Assembly: GCA_003255065.1 (NCBI GenBank)
Contig: QAOA01006885.1
Coordinates: 56,415-120,414 of the forward strand
DNA: 64,000 nucleotides
Source of the DNA: Cercis canadensis
Lineage: Eukaryota; Streptophyta; Magnoliopsida; Fabales; Fabaceae
Direction: 5' to 3'
Every line of letters starts with the position of its first letter. Positions within the stretch are counted from its first letter, which is position 1. The notes under the pieces were generated by a model. That model was not told the origin of the DNA. It saw only the letters and a program-made list of their open reading frames with translations, and ran no database searches. Shown in pieces: positions 10,001-21,559 of this stretch. Both the position numbers and the translations under genes were made by a program.

Positions 10001-12820
10001 TCATGGGCAAGAGAAAGCAAGCTATCTCCCTCCAAAGAAGTAGTTTTACTCCTTTCCAGATCAGTTGGTAACAGTCTTGCCATCCTCCTTTGGCTGCTTT
10101 GGCCTAAAGCAGGAATCCCATGATACACAGACGTAAAAAGCCAATACTCTACCCAAATGGATATAGTATTCCAGAGTGCTAAAGTTATAGCAGATGCTTT
10201 TAGTGATACAAAGCTTATTATGAACCCTGTTATAACAGGAGCAAGTAGCTTGCAGCTTAGATCAATACGTCTGGTAACTGAATTCATCTTTGTCAGCAAT
10301 TCTGGAGGTTGGCCTTCTGATATAACCACCACCCTGTACAACGGAAATAACAATAAACACATACTTCTGTTTCCCACAATTTTATTCCTTATATAGTTTA
10401 AGAACAATAAAGCAATTACATTCTGGGGAGGGGACAAAGAAAGTGTTAATTTTGCTGTAAAATGCCATTTCCTCACCATTTTCTACAAGTAAAACTATAA
10501 GAGAACCAGGCAACAATGAGAATAACAGTCAACAATAATTTATCTGATTTCTAGAACTTTTTAAATTGTTAAGACAATATAGTTGGGAGAACTAGATCCT
10601 TAGCATAAATACTTGTATAAAGTAACAAATTAATCTCTGTATATTCTTAATCAAAAGTGGATCTTTTTGCCGTCAAAGCCTTAATAGTATTACCATTCTC
10701 TTTCAATCAAGATGGTACCAGCAAGACTTGAAAGCACCCCAATGGCACCACAGATATTGGTTATCAACACCAGTAAAGTGAAAACTGAGAAATTAGTGAA
10801 CTTCAAAGATGAGTTCACCAGCAATGCAACTACAGTGACCCCAGCAATTACAAAAGAGAGATTTTGCGTCACCAGCCATAATTGTAACACCTGCCATTAA
10901 GATAAAAGATACAGATTACTTCGTCAGTCATATATTTTTTCCATTACCAGACATTTTCTATTCAACCCCACGTAATCAAATTATCAACCAGAAAGTTGAA
11001 ATAACTAAAGACAATCAAGCAAAGTATACACTTTTATCTTTGCATTTTGTTCGTATCTCATCCTACAGATGAGCAAAGGAACCATTTAGGCATTTATAGT
11101 GGCAGGTGCTGAAAATATCTAATCATACAAATTCTATAAACAAGAATTTTTTATAGTTTAAGCAGGGTAAATTGCACGGAACCCCCTTCAACTTTGGTTC
11201 ATGTGCAATTTATCACCCCCGGTGCTTACAAATCAAGCAATCAATGTCCCCTTGAGGTTTTAAGATTGTGCAAACATCCCCTCCACTAGGATTCCATCCA
11301 CCATTTGGATGGAAACCCGTCGCATGTTCTTTTGAAACTGTACAATTTACCTTTCTAAGGTATTGAAATCATGACAGAGGTTCTGTCCAAGTAATGAGCG
11401 GAATCCTAAGGGAGGGAATTTTTTTTTTTTTTTTTTCATGAGTTTGAAACCCCAGGGGCACATGGAGATAAATTGCACATTGCCCAAAGTTGAAGAGAAT
11501 TCCGTGCAATTTACCCTTAAAAGTAAAGGAGAAAAAAGGATCATGAATAAAAGTGCCATTTCATTAAAAAAGCTAAGAATTTCTTTTGCCACAAAACAAG
11601 TAGACCAAGTAAATAACAAACTAATTTTGAGGGAAATAATATATAAAAGTCACAAGAGAAATTTTCTGGTTTCATTTCTGCTTCTGGGTGACTTTTGATT
11701 TGAACTGAAGTGATATGAAGATTTAATCTAAAAATATTTCTGGAATCTTTAATTATCTTTTACAAAAGCTGTTCACCAGTCTCTCATTTTTATGATAACT
11801 AAAAGTAAATGGTCTCATTCCTTAGCAGTGATTAAACTAAGATGTTACTCATTGGCCATTGCATATATAAAATGCAGAAAAACTTATACTTGGGCTCACC
11901 TTTACATATGTCAACCTATCCACCAATCTTCCAATGATGGGACCAAAAAGTGCAGTGGAGGCAGATTCAACAGCACCATATAGTGCTGCATAAAGCAACG
12001 AGTCTGGCCAAACATGGATCATATATAAACCAACAGAGAATTCCCACATTCTGCAAACAGAGATCCTCATTGAACTTAAACACTAATATAACCCATTCAT
12101 TAATTCACCCAAAGTTATTGCAAATAATCATTTCTGCAATTTTATCACATTTCAATATCTGTAGCACCAACTGATTGTTCAAAGAGGTAAACAAACTGCA
12201 AAAGAAACTTTTTTTTTACAACAAAAATAAATAAAAAAGATCAAAAGAGCAAATTCTTAATGCCATTTATCACTCCTTTTTTATTCAGAAATGAAAAGAA
12301 CAAAAGAAAGATCGAATTTTGAGATAATGGAAGAAAAAGCGAATTCGCACAATCTGCAAACAGAGATCCTCAATGAACTTAACTAGGAAGAACCACTCAA
12401 TACTAAAACCTACTCACTGATAACATTTTTGCAAATAAGAACTTCTGCAATTTGAATCATATTATTATCTGTACCCATTAACCAATTTAAATCCCTTAGA
12501 GTAATCAAACTGCAAAAGAAACCATTTTTATAAAAAACTAAAAAGCTCAAAAGGGTAAATTCTCAGTACCATTTTCGACTCCTTTTCATTCAGAAATGAA
12601 AAGAACAAAAGAAAGATTGAATTTTGAGACAATGTAAGCGAAGAAAAAGAGAGAATCAATAATGAGTGCTGATGAAATTCCTAAGGAAAAATAATAGTGA
12701 AAGATGAAAGAAGAACCTGGCACCCCATCTCGATAAGAAGTGGCCAACGTATAAATAAGTGATTAGAGAAGATGGGTATTGTTCTTCTTGTTGTTGTGCG
12801 AGCAAAGGCTCCCTCGACAT
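7075..12820 (-). CDS. FPN: ferroportin / iron-regulated transporter (SLC40A family)
   Basis: Metal exporter of the ferroportin family. In Arabidopsis, FPN1/IREG1 and FPN2/IREG2 move Fe, Co and Ni at the plasma membrane or tonoplast. Eight exons splice in phase to 499 aa plus stop: 12717-12820, 11900-12050, 10694-10890, 9851-10333, 9348-9519, 8998-9135, 8702-8812, 7075-7218. Recognisable family blocks in order are [40 protein letters not shown], the multi-helix EREWVVVISEG region, [20 protein letters not shown], and [17 protein letters not shown]. Many hydrophobic helices fit about 12 TM segments. ATG at 12820 is the first in frame after an upstream stop. Intron 6 uses a GC donor. The N-terminus MSREPLL holds a di-leucine but no obvious transit peptide, so it resembles FPN1/2 rather than the plastid MAR1/IREG3. 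Which of FPN1 or FPN2 it matches is unresolved. Confidence 0.93.
8004..8330. mobile_element. possible MITE relic in ferroportin intron 7
   Basis: Intron 7 (7219-8701) contains AAGTGGCGTTTGGTACACAG followed by several CATTCCTGGGAATG-type inverted words. This resembles the end of hAT/PIF-type MITEs that begin GGCGTTTGGTA. No matching right end or target duplication was found, so the call is weak. Confidence 0.3.
11164..11517. mobile_element. TIR element in ferroportin intron 2
   Basis: The left end AGGGTAAATTGCACGGAA is matched by the same word as reverse complement at the right end (TTCCGTGCAATTTACCCT). The next inner words (CAACTTTGG, TGCAATTTA) also pair, giving arms of roughly 55 bp. The interior includes a poly-T run near 11420-11435. 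It lies wholly inside intron 2 and does not touch splice sites. No convincing target duplication could be seen. Confidence 0.6.
12036..12660. repeat. ~305-bp tandem duplication in ferroportin intron 1 including the exon 2 acceptor
   Basis: Sequence from about 12036-12350 is repeated, diverged, from about 12340-12660. Shared landmarks are CTGCAAACAGAGATCCTCA, CTGCAATTT, AAACTGCAAAAGAAAC, and TTCAGAAATGAAAAGAACAA followed by AAGAAAGAT. The duplicated block includes the exon 2 splice acceptor and the first ~15 bases of exon 2: the real acceptor reads TTTGCAG|AATGTGGGAATTC, the upstream relic TTTGCAG|ATTGTGCGAATTC. No N separates the copies and they are clearly diverged, so this is a real, older duplication. 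Confidence 0.75.
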
Positions 12821-13489
12821 CACGTTTTCTTTCACCTCTTGCAATTTCTCTCTTTAATTGTAGTCAAAATGATAGAGAAGTGAAATGAAGCATGCAGTTT
12901 TATTCAGTGGTGCAGAAAATAATAATATCGCTGACTAGCAGTAGCAGGTAGAATCTGGGATAGTTTGATTCCTCATCAATACCAAATATATTAAATAGAA
13001 TAAAAACAAAAGATCAATTCTGCGTCCTCTTAGCTCCAATGTGTATGAATCTCAGTCCAACTCAAATTCAACTCCAACCACATAAACGACAGAGAGGCAC
13101 TTAGCGTCTGAGTAATGCTACGCTCTAAGAGAAATGCTTGTCACATTACACTTTTTACACTGACTCAGGTGATGCTATTTATTTATTTTACTTTGGCTAA
13201 AACTCTCTATTCCAATAGAGAATTCAATAAACAATGTATTATTCGACTATAAACTGTTTGGTAATGTTGTCTGAATTATACGAAAAAAAAAATTAAGTGG
13301 ATTTACAATTAAAATTTAAATAATTCATATTAAATTTAAATGCCATTGTATACATACAGTATAATATAACACTTACTAATATATAGCTGAATAGATTATG
13401 TGATATTTTTTTTATAATATAAAATTTAGGAATTGAGTAGACTGAGACATTTTATCAACAAATACTTGTAATCTCAAATCTAAACATTT
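12821..13489. other. ferroportin 5' leader/promoter region
   Basis: This region lies upstream of the minus-strand ferroportin ATG at 12820. The transcribed leader and promoter should lie here, but I cannot place a TATA box or start site confidently. No other gene is visible. Confidence 0.45.
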
Positions 13490-13700
13490 AAATAAATAGA
13501 GATTTTATGATACTAAATAAATATGTTATATTATACTGACATAGCAAGCATATGTAATTTTTATATTTATAATTTATTTTATTTTTCAAACAAACTTAAA
13601 AATAGTTGACTTGTTTATGTGTCATTCACACATTAGCTATTCTCATGTAGTATGACATATTACATAAATACCAAAAGTATCTAAAAAACCTCCTTAAATA
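13490..13700. mobile_element. ~210-bp MITE of the AAGGAGGTTT family, copy 1
   Basis: Aligns end to end with the reverse complement of 52852-53065. Shared ordered words are GATTTTATGATACTA, TATGTAATTTTTATATTT, AAAAATAGTT, TGTCATTCA, TCATGTAGTATGACATA, and AAACCTCC. It lies head-to-head with copy 2 immediately to the right, so the pair forms one large inverted repeat. Confidence 0.6.
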
Positions 13701-13960
13701 AATGAGGTTTTTTATATATTTTTGATATGCATGTGGTATGATATAAATTATAACACATGGGAATAATTAATGTGTGAATGACATGTGTAGTTGACAACCT
13801 TAAGTCAACGGTTTTTAAGTTTGTTTGAGAGAATGTGATAAATTATGTTTTGTATCCAGTAAAATATAAAAATTATGTCTTGATAGTAGATGTTTCACAT
13901 GTCAATGTAGTATGATATATCCATACAATATCATAAAATCCCCATTAAATAAAGAGTCTC
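13697..13960. mobile_element. MITE of the AAGGAGGTTT family, copy 2 (inverted)
   Basis: Inverted relative to 13490-13700. It runs from AAATGAGGTTTTTTATATAT through GTGTGAATGACATGTG and AAGTTTGTTTGAGAGAATG to ATCATAAAATCCCC, each word pairing with copy 1. Together the two copies could fold into a ~210-bp-arm hairpin. Confidence 0.6.
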
Positions 13961-16900
13961 AATTTCTCACAACGAAACAAAGTACCAAGAGTTGCTAATA
14001 TATGATTTAATGCAAGTAAGATTCTCCTATATAATATTGAGACTAGAGACAAAGACTACATAGCTCAAAGACATTTTTACAGTCGCATTAACGTGATGGT
14101 TAGCTGTATAAAATATTGGGTAACAAAATAATATATTAATATTGCATATGGTAGTGACCCTGGATTAGATTATGCTTGTAGAACTGGGTGTGGGATTACG
14201 TACTTACATCAAACTGAGCTAAGCTTCTTTAAAAAAGTGGCGTTACACCCACCACAAACCTCATCATTATTTGTTCACACCACACAGCTTAAATTGAATT
14301 CACTTGTTTTTTTTTTTTTTTTTTATTATATTGAAGGTATCTCTACACTTTTTAAATATAGAACTAATTTCTGTTCGATACGAAAAGTCAACGCCTTTTT
14401 AGTAATTGAATTTACTTGTCGAGCTTAATAGTATTATATGAAATGGTGAAAAATATTTATAGTGAGAGTAACATTTCTCCAAAATAGTATTATTTTTCCA
14501 ATGAGTAATACAAGACTAGTACTCTAATCACAGCAGCTAAGACAATTCTCATTTGGATGAAAATTCTATCCTTAATAGATAAAATTTTGAAATCAGGTGC
14601 CTAAGTTTTTAGTAATTTCAAATCACGTACCAATTGTTGTTTGTTGCTATCTGAATCCGAATTGACAATTTGTTGGTTTACATTGTTTTCATTATAATGC
14701 CTTCCAATTTATTTTGTTCTTCTAACAAGTTGTGTATAAAATGGAGCTCGATTGGCCCTTCTGACTTGTGATTGATGCCATCCCAAATGGGGTCAACATA
14801 ATATTTACTTAGATTCTGCAACTGATAATGTTTTATATTCTTTACGTGGGAAGGAAGCGAAAAAGCAGGAAGTTGCAGTGAAGTTTCCACTTGTCCATGG
14901 AATGCTCCAAAATCTATGAAAGCGCTTAGTTGTGATTGGCCCTTCTGAGTTGTGATTGTTTTCATAGTTTCCTTTTCGCGCTACTATTTTCAACATGTAT
15001 GATTGGCGAAGAGCTAATGAACATAAATTGGATACATGATATCAAAACATCATCATGGTCATGAATATTCTTTATCCAGATTAAAGAGCACAAGTCAATG
15101 GTGCCATTTCCAGACCCCAGGGTAGCCACAGCAATCTTAAGGCCAGCTCAAATAGAGCATGCACATATAATGCTCACATCAGCGCTATTCACTACTTACA
15201 CACAAGTTATACTCACATCATTATACACCAGAACGATAGGCACAATCTAAAACTACAAAACCCTCACAAACTTTAATCTGACAACTCCGATGGTTCACAC
15301 CAATTCACAACTGTGCAACTATCATTATTTTTTAACGATACCGACAAGATATCTACGACATTGTTGACAAACCTTCTTGTTGTTCCAGAGATTCTAGCCA
15401 TGGGCCTTTAAAAATGTCAACTCCAATTGAAATATAAAATCTAATGTTTAAACCTTTTGAATCTAGCACTCTCTTAGAAATCAAGGAAAACGAGGGAAGG
15501 GACCCTAAATTACCAAACACCACCATGCTCAAAAAGCAATGAAGATTCCCTTTTTTTCCCTTCCCTGGATTGAAAAACAATATAGTAGCACAATCATACA
15601 ATATAACAATAGTGGAAGTAAGAATCCAAATGATAAACAGCGAGTTACAGAAAAATCCATGGTGGCTGAAATACAAGCAATATGCCAGAGCGCACCTACA
15701 AAACAAAAGATCAGAAGATTAATCTACCAGAAAAGGGCAGTTTATCGTGTTAAAACTCAGAAAACCAAAAGAAAAGCAAAACAGATACTGGGTTTAATCA
15801 TATAATTTAGTTTAGCCTTTGGCACATGTCAAGGTGTGAGATGACAAATAAGAGCCACATGATAAAAATTTGCAAGGAAGTTTCTATATCTCTTCACATC
15901 CAAAAACTCAATCACTCTGTAACTGTCTTTCTGCATGCATGCATGTGTGTGTGTGTGTGCATAGCAGCAACTATATACTGTCTACAGAAAACAGAAGCCC
16001 ACGAGAAATTCTAATCAGGGAAAGTGACTGGTCATCAGCTCATATGACCATCCATTGACATAACTCAAACAATCACATAACCAGAGTGAATTCATTAATG
16101 CGTGCTTCAGGTACAAATCAATTTTTTCCCCGGTCTCCTCTTTTCTTTAACCAATTTCTCTCTGACTTGGAAACAAATCCATCAACTTACCTCCAGAACA
16201 ATGTTTATAGTTGGAAAAGATGCCTGCTGGAAGAAAGACTCTGGGCAATCAACCCTGTCTGTTATGCCCCATCATCAATTTTCAAAGATCTACAAATTAT
16301 TTCATTATCCTTTACCATGTACCTTCATGTCGGTATATACTATTTCAACATGGTAAAATCACCATTGGCTTTTTCACATTTTCTTGCTATCTGATTTCAT
16401 AAAAATTGCATTGTTTATCTACATCCTTTGCTGGTTTGGTGATATTGCCACAGCACATATTGATCTCCTTGGACATGGTAAAATCACAATGATTTATTTC
16501 CTTTCTTTTTTTTTTTTTTTGATAAATTTTTTTTCTCTCCTTGTCATACTAATACTATTTTAAGTTGCAGAGATAAAATTGTCAAGTGACAAAGATACAA
16601 TTGTTATACTGCAATGCTGTCTTCTCACTGTGCCTATTATGATTTTCTTATAATTCTTCATTAAAATGATATTGCACGTTGACTATATACCTATCCAAAC
16701 CAAAAAAAACACCACGGCCAATTCTCTTGTTCCTGCATTCTTTACCCACCCCATCCCCTCTAGCAATTAGAACACTTTTTTGGTATACTTTCTAACACTT
16801 AAACTAGAGAAAACGGTTCCACAATGACCATAGTAAGGAGAATGAAACTAAGGTATGTGATGCCTTAAATATAACACAAACCAGCAAGATGTCACAAGTT

Positions 16901-18439
16901 TAACTTTCTATATTTTCCAATATCTGCCAACTAGTTGGCTAACCATCAACTTAAATAGCAGCTTGTTTATAATAATCTCAAATGACAAATTCAAATGAAT
17001 CAAATGAAAGCATTGAATGTCATGTCACATAGTGAACAAGGCATAGTGGAGATGTAACCATAGATGTAAACTATGTGGCAGACTCAATTTAAAATCAATA
17101 ATAGTTGACCCAATAATAAGAAATGAAGACCTCTCCTGGTTCTTACTCATTATGGTAACACAACTAATCCAAGTGGGATCCATATGCATTATACATTGGA
17201 TACTCTCAGGATCAATTGAATAAATACTCACCAATTTCTCCAATTCTTGAACATAGAAGAAGAAAAATGAAAAAAAAAAAAAAAAACCNAAAAAAAAAAA
17301 AAAAAAAAACCATAACCTAACTCGTCTACCAGATCTGTCATTTTGAGCTAGGAGCTATTCCTTTTAAACCACAATGGAAACTTTTCTGCAGAGAATGCTA
17401 TAAATTTTCAAATTACATACAAATAGATTCAGGATGAACTGAGCATCTTGCTATCCTTATTTACACCTCATCTGAATTACGTCACTGCAAGTAAAAGGCA
17501 TGGGATATACACAAGAAGAGAACATATAATCCACGCTAATACCTCAAATCAAGGTTTTCAGGAGTATAATATAAACAATATACTGACATCTATAATTCAT
17601 TGAAAACTCCATTGCAACTAGTTAAGGCATAACCTCTTCAGCTCTGAAGAATTCACAAGCTTAATTTCTCCTCACAATTTCTGGATCTCATAAAAACCAT
17701 CAATCTCATATCATATGATGCTTCAAAAAGAATGTGTAACCACAAATGTTGAGGGGCTAATAATATGATAACCACTTATTATCAGTACTTCTTTGCCCTA
17801 GAATTGCTAGGAATAAAATCATGGTCCATTAAGATCACAACGAGACCATCTTAGTGTCTTAGCAAAGGAGAATAGCTCTGCCCATACATCCTTGTTACAC
17901 ATTAATTTGTGAATATTGTAAATAAAGCATAGAAGACACATACACAAAGATAAATCCTTGCCAACATAAAAAGCCAAAATAGAAACTTTAAGTTGTTATA
18001 ACAAAGATATTGTTGTGAAACTTTGGCCAAAATTCTGAAGTTAAACATTGTAAGACAAAGGTGAGGATAATTAAGAAAGAGTAGTAGTAAGAGTACAGTA
18101 AGTTAAGCATAAAGAGAAGTGAATTCCCATGACAGAAGTCCAAGAAAGACCTACAAAGTGGATAGTTTTTAAGGGTAAAAGTATGATACAGAGACAACCA
18201 ATAACAAATTTAGGCATCAGACTCCCCAGTCAAACAAAGAATTGAATTCCTATAAAACCAGACATGAAACCAATACAACTAAGCAGGGAGAAACAAACTT
18301 ACATCTTTATAACCTCAAGCCTCAACTTTTTCGATACAATAATGAATGTGGCACAGAAGGAGCAATATGCTAAGAAAGCCAGGCTCTGGGATAAACTCAC
18401 CTTTTGGACTTTGGGTCATGAAAGAAAACTTTAGTCTGC
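13961..18439. other. 4.4 kb without a recognisable gene
   Basis: I saw no exon with family similarity and no RNA gene. A 95-codon open frame on the minus strand at 14678-14965 has no recognisable similarity and no supporting signals. There are poly-T and poly-A runs near 14310, 16510 and 17270-17310 (N at 17289). The part nearest 18439 is the 3' UTR and flank of the SEL1-like gene. An unannotated non-coding transcript cannot be excluded. Confidence 0.45.
15932..15960. repeat. compound GCAT/GT microsatellite
   Basis: Three GCAT units run directly into an uninterrupted GT run (TGTGTGTGTGTGTGTG). It is a likely length-polymorphic marker. Confidence 0.9.
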
Positions 18440-19626
18440 CTAGGAATCATCCTTTAATTCGTCAGAATCAGAATCGCTTGCATTATAACCTAAAAAAGAC
18501 AAGCCAAACCGAAAATGGTCAAACTAAATTCAAAACGTGATTGAAATGCTAGCAATAACAAAGAAGGTTTACCTGGATGCTTATCACTAACTTTCCAAAC
18601 TGAAGACCTAGTCCTTGATGCTTTGGTGAGCCAAACTCTTCCCTTCATCATCAATAGATAAGATCAGTGTTGGAAACCAAAGGGCAACCACAGACAAAAT
18701 ACATCCAAAGATTCCACATATGTTCACTATTAATTTAAAGTTACACCATTTCCCTACTATATCATTAAATGGACCAAAGAATCCGTATACTTCATGCCAG
18801 AAACTATTCAGAAGCATTTCCACCATTATTTAGGTACCTGATAGATTAAAACAATCAATATGATAAATCAAAGCAATGGGTTTTAATATTAGAACAAAAA
18901 CTTGACCTTATAACTACAAAAGGGTTTTTAATAGAACAAATTTTGTTGTTATTCTAGACATACACGTAGAGAGACATGTATGCATGTAACTACATACATG
19001 TGCCTATGAATATTTGGGCATAGAGTAAGACACAAATACATTCATGATACATGTAATAGAAGTATTCCCAAGAAAAGGAACTATTATATCTTTAAAGGCA
19101 CAAACTTTGTCCCCCAAAATTGGCTTGCCCAGAACTGCAAGAAGAACAAACATGAATAGACAGACGTGTATGCATATAACTATATACATGTACCAGTGAA
19201 TCTTGGTTACATGTATTAGGACCAAGAAAGGAAATTAATATATCTTCCTAGGCACAAACTTCATCTCCAAAATTTAGCCTTGCCCAGAATTACAAGAGGA
19301 ACTAAGATGAATGGAAGGAATTTCCCCTTTTGGACACCAACAACACCAAAATCAACCACCCAACAAACCCTAATTCGGCATAAGATGATTCCAGTGAAAT
19401 TTCATAACGAAGAACAAAACAGAATACCAAGAAAAGAAAATACCTTGTGGGCATCTCTAGGAACCCCATAACCGCTGTAGTACATCTGACCCACCAACAC
19501 CTGCATGTTGATATCTCCTGATTTGGCTTCCTTAAGGGTGTCCCTGAACCAGCGCTTAACACAATCTTCTACAACCTCGGACAGTGGCACACGAGGGTTG
19601 CTCTCTTTCTCGCTGGTGCTCTCCAT
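18440..19626 (-). CDS. small SEL1/TPR-like repeat protein, function unknown
   Basis: Three exons join in phase to 100 aa: 19444-19626, 18573-18642, 18440-18489, all with GT-AG introns. The N-terminal part (PLSEVVEDCVKRWFRDTLKE) is followed by a single SEL1-type helical repeat core, GDINMQVLVGQMYYSGYGVP, then DAHK, a basic segment RVWLTKASRTRSSVWKVSDK, and an acidic tail GYNASDSDSDELKDDS. SEL1 repeats mediate protein contacts, and one repeat alone says little about function. Small proteins of this layout are conserved in land plants as uncharacterised SEL1-like proteins (from memory). ATG at 19626 opens the frame. A 5' UTR intron (19640-19827) is supported by good splice sites. No signal peptide or TM helix is seen. 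Confidence 0.85.
18967..19312. repeat. diverged tandem duplication in intron 1 of the SEL1-like gene
   Basis: Unit 1 (about 18967-19158) and unit 2 (about 19159-19312) share TGTATGCAT, ACTACATACATGT/ACTATATACATGT, GGCACAAACTT, CTTGCCCAGAA and AAGATGAAT/AACATGAAT in the same order. The units are diverged, so the duplication is old. It lies wholly within the intron and does not touch splice sites. Confidence 0.6.
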
Positions 19627-19639
19627 CCTTCAACTTCAG

Positions 19640-19827
19640 CTGCAAAAAAGTTTAATAATCTGGCCCTGGCCTCGATTTGGCTTTGTGGGTTTCTGGGTTT
19701 TCTGGTTTTGATATTGAGGCACTGAGAAAAGGTTCACAGAGGCAAATTTCGGGGGGAAAAAAGTGTGTATCTTTCAGATTAAAGCATTTGAAAACATGAG
19801 AACTGGGTTTGGTTTGTGAATTCTTAC
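19640..19827 (-). other. 5' UTR intron of the SEL1-like gene
   Basis: On the minus strand, a donor AACAAG|GTAAGAATT at 19828/19827 and an acceptor TTTTTTGCAG|CTGAAG at 19640/19639 bracket a pyrimidine-rich 188-bp stretch just upstream of the start codon. The resulting leader has 13 bases between acceptor and ATG. Inferred from splice signals only. Confidence 0.6.
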
Positions 19828-19929
19828 CTTGTTGAAGCCTTTTCTGATGCTATCTGTAGAACATGATTGGATTAAATGGAGGGAATTTCAGTATCGGAAA
19901 TGAGAATTAAGAAGGGTTTACGCTTTACA

Positions 19930-20789
19930 GAGATGACGGACTTGGGAAGCAGCTTTCAGCAATGACCGGGCGGCGACGGAAGGTGCTGTTTGATGTTTGT
20001 CAACCAAGATAGTTTCCATGTGTCGTATCCTGTGGTCTTGTACATAACCTCTACGACGTCGGTTTAGCCAGGAATACTAAAATATTTCATGCAGTACTGC
20101 AACTAATAATAATAGTTTGTTATTATTGTTACTATTATACTTCTTTTATTATTAAATAAATAGAGTTATATTTGAAAATATGAGACTTTGGAGATCCAAA
20201 TTAGGGAGCTCAATCTTTTTGAAAAATTCTTAAATTAATTATACTGTGTGCGCTTATGTATATTTTTTATTTTATTGTTATAGAGTAATGTTATCCACAT
20301 CTTTATTTATAAATTTTAATAGATTTATTTTAAAATATTGTTTTCAAGTGCTCACGACATTTTTGAGTTAGGTTTCGCACACTTAAATTAAGGTTCATTT
20401 TGGAGTGATCTTAAGAGTACTTGAAGAAAAAAAATTTAAATGCTAGCTCTAAAAATCAAACTTCAACTTCATATCCAAAAAGAAAGAAACGAAGTTTGGC
20501 TAATTTAAAAAGAACTTATTATACTCTTATCAATAAATCAAACCCATGTCAACTTTTTTTAACGACTTGCATTTAACTAGAGTCACATGTATTTTGTGAG
20601 AGTACTAAACGAATAAATGTCATTTCTTATTGGCTACATTTGAATGTTGAGAATTGCTTAGTTAAAGATTAGCCATTAGAAGGTTGAATTATGTGTCTTT
20701 ATTGATCTTTATATTTGCCTTCAAGCAGGCGTTGGATGAGCCCAAAGAGAAACACTTGACAGAAAGAAGCAGTTCAACAAAGTGGCCAT
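19930..20789. other. upstream flank of the SEL1-like gene, no gene seen
   Basis: It includes a GC-richer promoter-proximal part near 19930-20060 and AT-rich sequence beyond. No other gene, RNA or complete element was recognised. Confidence 0.5.
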
Positions 20790-21559
20790 ATTACTTTTCT
20801 TGTCAAAGATGTTGCGCTCAACTTTTACACTGAAAAGTCTTGTATGAAAAGGGAAGGCAAAAAAGGATACAAAATAGTTGAAAGAAAATCATAATAAAAA
20901 CAAATAATTAATTATTTGTGATGATAGAAACAAATCAATGTTAGGAGATGCTGACAGAAGAGAAAAGACTTAATTACAATTTTAGTCTTCCTACTTTAAC
21001 AACTTGAACTTTTTGTCTCTTTCTTTAAAAATAAATTATTGAGTCTCTCTATATTCATAAAATGTACAATTTTGGTCCTTTTGTCTTTAAGTCAAAATTC
21101 TTAGGTTTATTTCAAAGTGTAAAGTTCTCTGATTCATAATCTCACCGTTCAGATTGAAGAGCTACGTCTTATGNATTACTTTTCTTGTCAAAGATGTTGT
21201 GCTCAACTTTTACACTGAAAAGTCTTGTATGAAAAGGGAAGGCAAAAAAGGATACAAAATAGTTGAAAGAAAATCATAATAAAAACAAATAATTAATTAT
21301 TTGTGATGATAGAAACAAATCAATGTTAGGAGATGCTTACAGAAGAGAAAAGACTTAATTACAATTTTAGTCTCCCTACTTTAACAACTTGAACTTTTTG
21401 GTCTCTTTTTTTAAAAATGAATTATTGAGTCTCTCTATATTCATAAAATATACAATTTTGGTCTTTTTGTCTTTAAGTCAAAATTCTTAGGTTTATTTCA
21501 AAGTGTAAAGTTCTCTGATTCATAATCTCACCGTTCAGATTGAAGAGCTACGTCTTATG
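20790..21559. repeat. 384-bp direct duplication joined by a single N
   Basis: Segment 20790-21173 is repeated as 21175-21559 with the N at 21174 exactly at the junction. The copies differ at scattered single bases (for example GTTGCGCTC versus GTTGTGCTC, and GCTGACAGAAG versus GCTTACAGAAG). Copy 1 contains a truncated left end of the MULE that is complete in copy 2, as expected if the same locus is represented twice. Confidence 0.75.

Noticed and set aside
14678-14965. 95-codon minus-strand open frame
   Set aside because: No family similarity, no splice or promoter signals, and it is in a region with no other coding evidence.
15353-15706. 117-codon minus-strand open frame
   Set aside because: Hydrophobic but without recognisable motifs or neighbours. 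Expected by chance in AT-rich DNA.
15932-15960. Possible regulatory GT element
   Set aside because: It is a simple microsatellite with no nearby gene start.
16086-16394. 102-codon plus-strand open frame with overlapping frames
   Set aside because: Three overlapping frames of similar length and no protein similarity recognised.
18608-18826. 72-codon minus-strand open frame over SEL1-like exon 2
   Set aside because: It is a frame-shifted reading of intron 1 plus exon 2. The true exon is 18573-18642.
20100-20700. CRISPR array, plasmid origin or phage-like signals
   Set aside because: The sequence is plant nuclear DNA, and no direct-repeat/spacer array, origin or attachment site was seen anywhere in the window.
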